From Allocatelliglobosispora scoriae (GTDB lineage: Bacteria > Actinomycetota > Actinomycetes > Mycobacteriales > Micromonosporaceae), in the NCBI RefSeq assembly GCF_014204945.1, contig NZ_JACHMN010000002.1, positions 3,867,001 through 3,931,000 on the forward strand: a stretch of 64,000 nt of DNA, given 5' to 3'. Below the pieces are notes generated by a model, which was not told the origin of the DNA, did no database searches, and worked only from the letters and a program-made list of their open reading frames with translations. Made by a program: the position numbers and the translations under genes. Positions 17,078 to 24,476 of this stretch are shown piece after piece. The number at the start of each line of letters is the position of its first letter. Position 1 is the first letter of the stretch.

Positions 17078-18264
17078 GCGATCTCCTCAGCGCGGGGGCG
17101 GGCTCGGGCTCGGATGGTGGCGGCGAGGAGGGTCAGGGCTGCCAGGGCTGCACCGGCTGCGGCCAGCCACAGAGCCAGATGGCGCCGACTCGTCGCCCGG
17201 GCGGCGGCGGCCACTGCGGCAGGGTCCGCTGCGGTGGCGGCCAGGGCGGGAACGGCGAAGGGCTTGCCGACGGCAACGGTCTCGGTGAGTGCCCGGACCG
17301 GGTTGACCACGCCGGCCCCGTGAGTGGTGGAGCCGCGACCGCCCAGGGACGGATCCGCTGTTGCGGTGATCTGATCGACGACCTGACGAGCGGTCCAGTC
17401 AGGGTGGGCCTGGCGGAGCAGCGCGGCGACTCCGGCGACGATCGGCGCGGCGAAGCTGGTGCCGGTCTGCACGTTGCGGGTGCCGTGGGGCCAGGCGACC
17501 GCGATGTTCTCGCCGGGTGCGGTGACCTTGACGAAGGAGCCGATCATCGACGCCTGCTGCCGGGTGCCGTCCCCGGTGATGGCACCCACCCCCAGCACGC
17601 CGTCATATCCGGCCGGAAAGCTGACATTCTTGGGATGATCGTTGCCGACGGCAGCCACGATGACGATGTCTGCCGCGACCGCTCGGGCGATGGCGGAGCG
17701 CACCTCGGGGGCGTCGGCCTCGGACTGCTCCGCCCGGTCGGCGGTGATCGCGAACGACATGTTGATGACATCGACGTGCCGGTTGATCGCCAGGTCGATG
17801 GCGTCGGCGAGCTTCTGCGGCGAGGCAGTCTCGGCACGTTTGTCGTCGGCTCGGGTGCGTTCGCTCACGCGTACCGGCAGGATGGTTGTTCCGGGGGCGA
17901 TGCCGCGGAAGTCGCCGACGGCCTTGCCCGCGATGAGGCTGGCGACCGCCGTGCCGTGGCCGACGCAGTCCTCGCGGCCCCTGGTCGCCGAGGAGTGCAG
18001 CATGTCCGCGCCGTCGATGACCCGGCCGGTGAGCAGGGGATGGTCGGCCTCCACGCCGGAGTCGAGGACGGCGACGACGGTGCCCCGGCCGTCGATGCCG
18101 GACGGGAGCCGATCGAGTCCGAAGCGCTGGAGCGCCCAGTAGCTCTCCTTGGTCGGTTTCGCGGTCGGCGGTGGCGGATCGCACGCGGCGCGGGCGACGC
18201 CCGGAGCGAAAATTATTGCGATCGAGGCGATGAATGTTCCGGCCATCAGGGCACGAATCGTCAT
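17050..18264 (-). CDS. mycP: Mycosin, type VII secretion subtilisin-like protease
   Basis: MycP stabilises the ESX membrane complex and processes some substrates outside the membrane. The 404-aa protein has a signal peptide (residues 1-26) and an S8 catalytic triad: D68 in VLDSG, H103 in GHGTAVA and S270 in GTSFAAP. The oxyanion Asn is N208 (VGNDH). A C-terminal helix and the basic tail AATIRARARPR anchor it to the membrane. ATG 18264 has GGGGAGG 6 nt upstream. The last eight codons lie in the arm of a palindromic element, so the C-terminal residues RDRAVSRK may have been created by that insertion. Confidence 0.93.
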   Translation of the reverse strand: MTIRALMAGTFIASIAIIFAPGVARAACDPPPPTAKPTKESYWALQRFGLDRLPSGIDGRGTVVAVLDSGVEADHPLLTGRVIDGADMLHSSATRGREDCVGHGTAVASLIAGKAVGDFRGIAPGTTILPVRVSERTRADDKRAETASPQKLADAIDLAINRHVDVINMSFAITADRAEQSEADAPEVRSAIARAVAADIVIVAAVGNDHPKNVSFPAGYDGVLGVGAITGDGTRQQASMIGSFVKVTAPGENIAVAWPHGTRNVQTGTSFAAPIVAGVAALLRQAHPDWTARQVVDQITATADPSLGGRGSTTHGAGVVNPVRALTETVAVGKPFAVPALAATAADPAAVAAAARATSRRHLALWLAAAGAALAALTLLAATIRARARPRAEEIARDRAVSRK

Positions 18265-18403
18265 CAATCGCCTCCCCAGCGCGCGATTGTCGGCGAGTGG
18301 ACCGCGCCGATGCTATCCGCTAAGGCGCGCCGCGTGTTGCCTTGCTTGTAAGTTGTACGCGACGGACCACACAGTGTGTCCCCGATGCGTGGCGGAGGTG
18401 ACC

Positions 18404-19903
18404 GTGACCGAGTGGCAGCCGAGCACCGAGGCCGAGGCGGCGCTGCGTGATGCCCTGCGCAACGGTGACCAGGAGATGTATTTCCGCATTCTCTCCCGGA
18501 TCGAGCTGCTCCTGCCGGTCTCGGCGGAGGCGCTCGCCGGTCGGGCGCCGATGGGCTGGGCGACGTGGAGTGCCGACACGCGCACCCACCTGCTCGCCTT
18601 CACCTCCGAGCAGGCGATGTATGCCTGCCTCGCCGACAACGCGGGCTCCGCCCGGCGCGTCCCCTATGCCCAGCTCGCCGAGGAGTGGCCCAACCACGAC
18701 TGGTGGCTGGCGATCAACCCCGGCCTGCCGATCGAGGGGTACCTGCCGTCCTGGTTCGTCTCCCAGCTCGCGCGCGGCGACGTGCGGATGCCGGGGCGCT
18801 CCCGGTCCGAGGCGGAGTCGAACCCCGTGCCCGCCGCACCGCCGCTCGCGCTGGAGGCCGCCCCCGGCGTCTCGTCGTCCTCGACGGCGCGCCGCCCGGC
18901 CGGTGCCCGGCACGCCAACACCTTCGCCCCGGCCAACCAGGTCGAGCGCGACCTCTTCGACGCGGCCGAGGCCGGCGACACCGACGTCTTCCAGTCGGTG
19001 CTGCTGCTCGCCTCGGTGCTCGTGCCGATCAGCCCCGGCGCCGACCCCAACCTGCGCCCGCGCGACCCCGACTTCGACTGGCACTTCGAGGAGATCGGGG
19101 GTGAGCCGTTCATCGTCGTCTACACGTCGCCGGAGCTGGCCGCCGCAGCGCCGCCCGAGTGCGAGCTGGTCAAGTGCCGTTTCGTGCAGATCATCGCGGC
19201 GTGGCCGGACGAGCGGCTCTCCTTCGCCGTCAACCCCGGCACCCCCGTCGGCGCCACGCTCCCCGGCGAGCAGGTGCTCGCGCTCGCGAGCTGGGCGGCG
19301 CAGATGGGCCTCGGCACCGAGGACCGCAAGGAGATCGCGCCGACTCCGGCTGCGGCTTCGCGTTCGGCCGCCGACACGGTGATCGACATGCAGAAGGCGA
19401 TCGCGCCGAGCCAGGTCTCCTACTACCTCGACCGGGGGTACGACCGCGTCTCGGGCTTCGTGCATCGCGCGCGCGAGGTGGGCCGCCTCAAAACCCCCGC
19501 CCAGGTACGCGCAGCGCTGGGCCTGACCTGGTCCGGCTCCCCGTTCGCGCCGGACGCCGACGAGATCTACGTCCTGCGCTGGGCGGCACACCGGCCGAGC
19601 CTCTACCGCATCCCCTACGGCGGCTCGAATGAGGCGGCGATGAAGGCGATGGAGGGCTGGGTGATCGAGCGGGCTCCCTTCCGGGGCAACGGCTTCGCAC
19701 CCGGCGAGTCCCGCGAGATCATCGCCGAGTTCAAGGTGGACAGCACCCGGCTGCCGCACGGCGCGCGCCTCTTCCGGCTGCACGCCGACGGTTCCGAGGA
19801 CCTGGTCGCGGTGCTCGACGCCGACGGACCTCGCTGGCTGCGCGTCGGTGGCGACTCCGCGACCGACGGCGATGCCGATTCCTACGTCGGAGGCGGTGCC
19901 TGA
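18404..19903 (+). CDS. SseB-domain protein with unassigned C-terminal domain
   Basis: The 499-aa protein has two SseB-like modules, about residues 8-125 (VPYAQLAEEWPNHDWWLAINPG) and 190-320 (a diverged copy with FAVNPGTPVGATLPGEQVLAL). They are joined by a Pro/Ala/Ser linker. Residues of about 335-499 form a separate domain I cannot name, with YLDRGYDRVSGFVHRA, a VLRWAAHRPSLYRIPYGG strand region and EFKVDSTRLPHGARLFRL. SseB-type proteins are common around actinobacterial ESX loci, but their function is unclear. GTG 18404 follows GGAGG by 5 nt. It is divergent from mycP and overlaps the next gene by one base. Confidence 0.75.
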   Translation: MTEWQPSTEAEAALRDALRNGDQEMYFRILSRIELLLPVSAEALAGRAPMGWATWSADTRTHLLAFTSEQAMYACLADNAGSARRVPYAQLAEEWPNHDWWLAINPGLPIEGYLPSWFVSQLARGDVRMPGRSRSEAESNPVPAAPPLALEAAPGVSSSSTARRPAGARHANTFAPANQVERDLFDAAEAGDTDVFQSVLLLASVLVPISPGADPNLRPRDPDFDWHFEEIGGEPFIVVYTSPELAAAAPPECELVKCRFVQIIAAWPDERLSFAVNPGTPVGATLPGEQVLALASWAAQMGLGTEDRKEIAPTPAAASRSAADTVIDMQKAIAPSQVSYYLDRGYDRVSGFVHRAREVGRLKTPAQVRAALGLTWSGSPFAPDADEIYVLRWAAHRPSLYRIPYGGSNEAAMKAMEGWVIERAPFRGNGFAPGESREIIAEFKVDSTRLPHGARLFRLHADGSEDLVAVLDADGPRWLRVGGDSATDGDADSYVGGGA

Positions 19904-20265
19904 TGCGCGACGGTTACATCGCCCGCTGGCAGGAGATGGAGTATGAAGCCAGCCCCGACGGCGACGACGTGCGGATCTACCTGCCCGATCCGGCGCCCGG
20001 CTTCGAGGAGGTCCGGCCCGGCCGCTACGTGCGGGTGCTGTCGATCGGCGAGGTCGAGGACGTCTGCTACATCCGGACCGCCTGCGTGTGGCGCGGCGAG
20101 CCGTTCATCATCCTCGGCGAGCACAACACCTGGCTGCGCGTGGAATACACGGGTGGCAAGGCGCCGGTCGCGATCGAGCTCGGCCTGGAGGAGTTCGACT
20201 TCGGCGTCTACCAGGGGTGGGCGGCGAAGGCCGAAGTGACGGACGTCCGCGAAATCCGCGTCTGA
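19903..20265 (+). CDS. Small conserved acidic protein, function unknown
   Basis: This 120-aa soluble acidic protein starts within the stop codon of the SseB-domain gene (TGATG). The two are therefore translated together and may bind each other. I recognise no family. It has no signal peptide or membrane segment and looks like an all-beta/alpha fold with WLRVEYTGG and GVYQGWAAKAEV. The gene arrangement (a larger protein with an extra C-terminal domain, then a small overlapping partner) resembles effector/cognate pairs, but nothing in the sequence proves that. Confidence 0.7.
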   Translation: MRDGYIARWQEMEYEASPDGDDVRIYLPDPAPGFEEVRPGRYVRVLSIGEVEDVCYIRTACVWRGEPFIILGEHNTWLRVEYTGGKAPVAIELGLEEFDFGVYQGWAAKAEVTDVREIRV

Positions 20266-20301
20266 CCCCCCTCACCCCCCTCACCCAGCACGCGCGCCCC
20301 A

Positions 20302-20453
20302 GCCCCCGCCCCCTCCCCTGAATTTTAATGCTGGACACGCCGTCAAAAGTGCAACAAAAGTCAGGATCAACTAGTACGTGGAAGTTGATCCTGACTTTGG
20401 TGACGGGTTTACCGGCGTGTCCAGCATTAAAATTCAGGGGAGGGGGCGGGGGC
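20302..20453. repeat. 152-bp nested palindrome
   Basis: The outer arms 20302-20342 and 20413-20453 are perfect 41-bp inverted repeats. The inner arms 20357-20372 and 20383-20398 are perfect 16-bp repeats around a 10-nt loop. Two weakly paired 14-nt stretches separate the inner and outer stems. It lies between two convergent genes and could act as a terminator, but it is far longer than needed. Confidence 0.96.
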
Positions 20454-20478
20454 GAGACAGGTATGCCGAGCTGGGGTG

Positions 20479-21408
20479 TCAGCTCTTGGCCCAGCGGATG
20501 ATCTCGCCTGCCACCAGGTCGGGCTCCTCCAGGTGCGGGAAGTGGCCGACACCGTCGAGCATGCGCCACTCGTAAGGCGCGATCACATAGCGGCCCGAGC
20601 CCTGCGCCGTGCCGGGCAGCGATGCGGCGTCGAGCTCACCGTGCAGCTGGAGCGTCGGCGTGACGATCGGCTGGCGGACCTGGCGGACGAAGCGATAACC
20701 GTGCAGCCGCAGCACCGACCGGAACGCCCAGCGGTAGGCCTCCAGCGCGCAGAACATCGCCTGCGGGATCTGCATCGCCTCGCGATAGCGGGAATCGGTC
20801 TCGGCGAACGACGGGGTGTCGAGCCACTGCGGACCGGCCCACCCTCGCAGCAGCTCACCGATGCCGGCCGCGTCGTCCTTGGTGAGCGTGTGCTCGTACC
20901 GCGGAATCTGGAACTTGAGCAACGGCGCCGAGGCCGCCATCTGGCCGCGCGGATCGGTGATGATCGCGGAGCGTAGCCGCAGCGGGTGCGCGGCGCCGAG
21001 CACGACGAGCCGCCGCACCATCCGGGGGTGGAACGCGGCGGTGGTCCACGCGACCAGGCCGCCGGCACCGGCGCCGACCAGGACCGCGTCGCGCTCGCCG
21101 AGCGCGCGGATCAGGCCGACCACGTCGGCGGCGAGCGTGAAGCCGTCATAGCCGCGCGGAGGTTTGTCGGTGGCGCCGTAGCCGCGCAGGTCGATGGCGA
21201 CCGCCCGGAACCCGGCGTCGGCGAGCATCGTGAGCTGGTCGTGCCAGGCCCACCAGAACTCGGGGAAGCCGTGCAGCAGCAGCACCAGCGGTCCGGTGCC
21301 GGCTTCGACGACGTGGAAACGGGAGCCGTTGGCATGCACGAAGCGGTGCGTCCAGTCGCCTTCGACCAGGACGCAGGCCTCATCAACCACCGGGCTACCC
21401 ACGGCCAC
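20479..21408 (-). CDS. Alpha/beta hydrolase, EphE-like, nucleophile replaced
   Basis: The 309-aa protein has the alpha/beta hydrolase fold of the epoxide hydrolase group: HGFPEFWWAWHDQ (oxyanion region, residues 46-58), DLRGYGATDKP, a late acid in LHGELDA and a catalytic-type His in GVGHFPHLE. At the nucleophile elbow, where epoxide hydrolases have GHDWGG, this protein reads GAGAGG (residues 112-117), with Gly at position 114 instead of Asp or Ser. It may therefore not be a normal hydrolase. GTG 21408 has AAGG 6 nt upstream. It sits next to nhaA on the same strand, 19 nt downstream of it. Confidence 0.85.
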   Translation of the reverse strand: MAVGSPVVDEACVLVEGDWTHRFVHANGSRFHVVEAGTGPLVLLLHGFPEFWWAWHDQLTMLADAGFRAVAIDLRGYGATDKPPRGYDGFTLAADVVGLIRALGERDAVLVGAGAGGLVAWTTAAFHPRMVRRLVVLGAAHPLRLRSAIITDPRGQMAASAPLLKFQIPRYEHTLTKDDAAGIGELLRGWAGPQWLDTPSFAETDSRYREAMQIPQAMFCALEAYRWAFRSVLRLHGYRFVRQVRQPIVTPTLQLHGELDAASLPGTAQGSGRYVIAPYEWRMLDGVGHFPHLEEPDLVAGEIIRWAKS

Positions 21409-21427
21409 AGGCTACCTTGCCGCCAGG

Positions 21428-22654
21428 TTAACGGCGGGCTTTGACCCGTCGCCGCAGCAGCGCCGCGGAGAGCAGCGCGGCGACGAGTGAGCCGAGCAGC
21501 ACCGCCATCTTGATCCGGTCCCGCTGCGGTCCGGCGTCGAAGGCGAGTTCGGCGATGAGCAGGCTCACCGTGAAGCCGCAGCCGGTGAGCACGCTGACGG
21601 CGAAGAGGTCGCGCCAGTCCAGGTCCCCGGGCAGGCTCGCGAGGCGCAGCCTGGTCGCGACGAGCGCTCCGCCGAAGACGCCGATCGTCTTGCCCACGAC
21701 CAAGCCGATGAGTACGCCGAGCGCTGCCCGGTCGGTGAACAGCCGCGACATCGCGTCGGCGCTGACGGGGATCCCGGCCGCGACGAAGGCGAACAGCGGC
21801 ACGCAGATGCCCGCGGAGACGGGTTGGAGCTTGTGTTCCAGCAGCTCGGCGGGGGATTCGTGCTCGCCGGGATCGTGCTTGACCCGGGTGACGAGTCCGA
21901 TCGCGACGCCCGCGAGGGTGGCGTGGATGCCGGAGGTGTGCAGCAGCGCCCAGGCGGCGACACCGAGCGGGAGGTAGATCCACCAGCCGGTGACCCGCAT
22001 CTGCTGGAAGACGGCGTAGACGGCGATCGCGGCGACCGCACCGATCAGCGCGAGCAGGTTGAGGTGCGCGGTGAAGAGGGCGGCGATGAGCAGGATCGCG
22101 CCGAGGTCGTCGACGATCGCCAGGGAGAGCAGGAAGACCCGCAGGCTGGGCGGGAGCTGCCGGGCGCAGATCGCGAGCACGGCGAGCGCGAAGGCGATGT
22201 CGGTGGCGACCGGGACGGCCCACGCCTCGCCCCCGCCGGGCGCCCCGATGGCGACGAAGTAGCAGACGGCGGCCGGGACGATCATGCCGCCGAGAGCGCC
22301 GATGATCGGCAGCATCGCCTGGCGGGGCTCGCGCAGCTCGCCGATGACGAGTTCCCGCTTGAGTTCGAGCCCGGCGACGACGAAGAAGATGGTGAGGAGC
22401 CCGTCGGTGGCCCACTGCTGCACGCTGAGGTGCAGGTGCAGGCTCTCGGGGCCGAAGGAGGCGCTGACGAGCCGGTGATAGGCGGAGGCGAGCCCCGAGT
22501 TGGCGACGATCAGCGCCAACGCGGTCGCGGCGAGCAGGATCATCCCGCCGACCTGCTCGGTCCGCAGGAACCGCACGACACCCGAAGCGGCCCCGACCAC
22601 CCGCCGCCGCTTCAGCATCCGGACTCGCCGCCGCCGCTCCCGCTCCCCAGTCAC
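21428..22654 (-). CDS. nhaA: Na+/H+ antiporter NhaA
   Basis: NhaA exchanges internal Na+ for external protons and supports pH and salt balance. The 408-aa protein has about 12 helices. The conserved aspartates are in VATDIAFALAVLA and in LAIVDDLGAI (the DD pair of the ion site), and EQVGGMILLAATALALIVANS is the family opening. GTG 22654 is the first start; ATG 22618 is possible if the Arg-rich leader is not translated. A 26-bp-arm palindrome lies just upstream, between this gene and the divergent C45 gene. Confidence 0.93.
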   Translation of the reverse strand: MTGERERRRRVRMLKRRRVVGAASGVVRFLRTEQVGGMILLAATALALIVANSGLASAYHRLVSASFGPESLHLHLSVQQWATDGLLTIFFVVAGLELKRELVIGELREPRQAMLPIIGALGGMIVPAAVCYFVAIGAPGGGEAWAVPVATDIAFALAVLAICARQLPPSLRVFLLSLAIVDDLGAILLIAALFTAHLNLLALIGAVAAIAVYAVFQQMRVTGWWIYLPLGVAAWALLHTSGIHATLAGVAIGLVTRVKHDPGEHESPAELLEHKLQPVSAGICVPLFAFVAAGIPVSADAMSRLFTDRAALGVLIGLVVGKTIGVFGGALVATRLRLASLPGDLDWRDLFAVSVLTGCGFTVSLLIAELAFDAGPQRDRIKMAVLLGSLVAALLSAALLRRRVKARR

Positions 22655-22671
22655 GCCCCGAGCCTATGCGC

Positions 22672-22749
22672 ATTTCGCGTTGATCAAGGGAAGACTCCAG
22701 GCATATCGGACACCCCGGATGGTGAGTCTTCCCTTGATCAACGCGAAAT
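22672..22749. repeat. 78-bp palindrome between divergent genes
   Basis: Perfect 26-bp arms (22672-22697 and 22724-22749) flank a 26-nt loop. The arms contain GCGTTGATCAAGGGAAGACTC-type sequence in inverted orientation. Because nhaA and the C45 gene diverge from here, this element is upstream of both genes and is not a shared terminator. Confidence 0.96.
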
Positions 22750-22810
22750 ATGGGGCTTACCGCGCGGAATTGGCGTCGCGGTGGAGGGGCTGGCGCGGTT
22801 AGGGTGCGCC

Positions 22811-23944
22811 ATGAGCTCTTCTCAGCTTCTCGTCGTTGATGTCAGTGGGACGCCTGCCGAGTTGGGGGCCGCCTACGGGGCTCAGGCTGCGGAGATGATT
22901 CGGGCCAACGTCGAGGCCTATCTGGAGCGGTTCTCGGCCGGGGTGGGGCTCGATCGGGCCGCCGTCACCGTGCAGGGTGCGGTATATCGGGCCACCACGC
23001 TGGCGCACTTTCCCCGGCTCGCCGCGACGCTGGACGCTGTGGCGGAGGCTGCGGGCGTGGAGGTGGAGCTGATCTACGCGATCAACGCGCGGTCGGAGCT
23101 GCTCTACGGGACCGTCGCCTGCGGGGCGCCCGGCGACCCGCCGGCGGGTGAGGGGGAGTGCACCTCGCTCGGGGTCCTCGGCAGCCACACCGTCAACGGG
23201 CACACGATCATCGGGCAGAACTGGGACTGGCACCCGGAGCAGCGGCCGTACACGCTGCTGCTGATCACCCGTGACGAGCGCGGGCACGAGATCGCCGCGC
23301 TCACCGAGGCGGGCATGCTCGCCAAGGCCGGGCTCAACTCCCGGGGCGTCGGCGTCTGCGTCAACCTGCTCGGCAGCGATCGGGACGGCCGTCCCGGCGG
23401 CGTGCCTTACCACGTCCTGCTGCGCTCGGTGCTGGAGGCGGACTCGCTCTCCTGGTCACTGCGCAACGCCATCCGGTCGCCCCGGTCGGCCTCGATCAAC
23501 CTGATGATCGGTGCCGCCGCCCAGGACGGGCCCGGCGAGGTGATCGACCTGGAGCTCGTGCCCGGCGACAGTGCCTGGCTGCACCCGCAGGACGGCCTGC
23601 TGGTGCATGCGAACCACTTCGAGGCGCCACTGCCGATCTACGACACGATCAAGGACTGGGGCGGCTCGTCGCTCTTCCGGTCGGCCCGGATGCGGCGGCT
23701 GCTCGCCGACCGGATCGCCGAAGGAAAGGGTCGCATCGATGGGCCGGGCATCGTTGAAGCCCTCTGTGACCATCAGAGCGCCCCGATCTCGATCTGTCGG
23801 CACGTCGATGAGCGGGATGCCGTTCTCGACCGCTCAGAAACGATCTGGACCGTCGTGATGGATCTGGAGGACCGCAGCATCCAGCTGATCGCGGGACCGC
23901 CCTGCACCGGCGGCGAGGGGCAGACCTTCCGGCCCTTCAGCTGA
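22811..23944 (+). CDS. C45-family peptidase / acyltransferase-like Ntn hydrolase
   Basis: The family includes the penicillin acyltransferase AAT and related amidases that mature by self-cleavage before a cysteine. The 377-aa protein has the expected cleavage site GEC-TSLGV with C117 as the N-terminal nucleophile. GQNWDWHP and NSRGVGVCVN are also family-like. The true substrate is unknown. ATG 22811 is preceded by TAGGGT 5 nt upstream, suggesting a leaderless transcript; the open frame extends far upstream but only through the palindrome and nhaA antisense. Its last 8 nt overlap the end of the convergent lipoprotein gene. Confidence 0.87.
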   Translation: MSSSQLLVVDVSGTPAELGAAYGAQAAEMIRANVEAYLERFSAGVGLDRAAVTVQGAVYRATTLAHFPRLAATLDAVAEAAGVEVELIYAINARSELLYGTVACGAPGDPPAGEGECTSLGVLGSHTVNGHTIIGQNWDWHPEQRPYTLLLITRDERGHEIAALTEAGMLAKAGLNSRGVGVCVNLLGSDRDGRPGGVPYHVLLRSVLEADSLSWSLRNAIRSPRSASINLMIGAAAQDGPGEVIDLELVPGDSAWLHPQDGLLVHANHFEAPLPIYDTIKDWGGSSLFRSARMRRLLADRIAEGKGRIDGPGIVEALCDHQSAPISICRHVDERDAVLDRSETIWTVVMDLEDRSIQLIAGPPCTGGEGQTFRPFS

Positions 23945-24332
23945 CGGGCTCGACCTTGACGATGCTGCGGTGCTCGCCGGGTCCACAGTAGATCTTGATG
24001 AGCAGGGGTGCCGTCTGCACCCGGACGACCTGGCCCTCGGTCAGTGTGGTCCCGGCGGTGCTGTAGAGCGCGTACTGCTTGTCGTCGTCGGTGATGAGGC
24101 CGTAGCAGGGGCCGGTGCCGCCCTTGGTGATCCGACCCACGACCACATCGGTCGGCAGTGCGTCGGTCGGGCTCTTCGGTGGTGCCGTCGGCGGCGTCAT
24201 CGTGGGGAGCCCGCTGCCGGCGGGGCTCGTGACCGGTGCGGTCGGTGATGCGGACGGATCCGGCTGGTCGGCGCACCCGGCCACGGTGCTGAGCCCGACC
24301 ACCAGCATGAAACCGGCAACTGTTCTGTTCAT
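23937..24332 (-). CDS. Small lipoprotein, function unknown
   Basis: The 131-aa protein has a lipobox at residues 17-20 (TVAGC), so it should be exported and lipid-anchored at C20. A disordered Pro/Thr/Ser linker follows (to about residue 60). A small domain with two cysteines completes it (GPCYGLITDDDKQYALYS, IYCGPGEHRSIVKVEPV), probably an OB-like fold. I recognise no named family. It lies downstream of the M6 protease gene but is separated from it by a terminator. Confidence 0.8.
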   Translation of the reverse strand: MNRTVAGFMLVVGLSTVAGCADQPDPSASPTAPVTSPAGSGLPTMTPPTAPPKSPTDALPTDVVVGRITKGGTGPCYGLITDDDKQYALYSTAGTTLTEGQVVRVQTAPLLIKIYCGPGEHRSIVKVEPVS

Positions 24333-24410
24333 CGAGCATCTCCTCCAGATGGCTGTGCTCTAGATCGACGCAGCCGGACCAGGTTTCGTTCCCAGAAAGC
24401 GGGAAATGCA

Positions 24411-24443
24411 GCGGCGCCCGGGGAGTGATTCCCCGGGCGCCGC
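24411..24443 (-). terminator. Terminator of the M6 protease gene
   Basis: A perfect 14-bp GC-rich stem (24411-24424 with 24430-24443) has the 5-nt loop GTGAT. On the minus strand it lies 33 nt after the protease stop and is followed by a modestly T-containing run (TGCATTTCCC). Confidence 0.8.
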
Positions 24444-24476
24444 CGTTGTCTAACTCAGATCAGCAAACCCTTTGGA

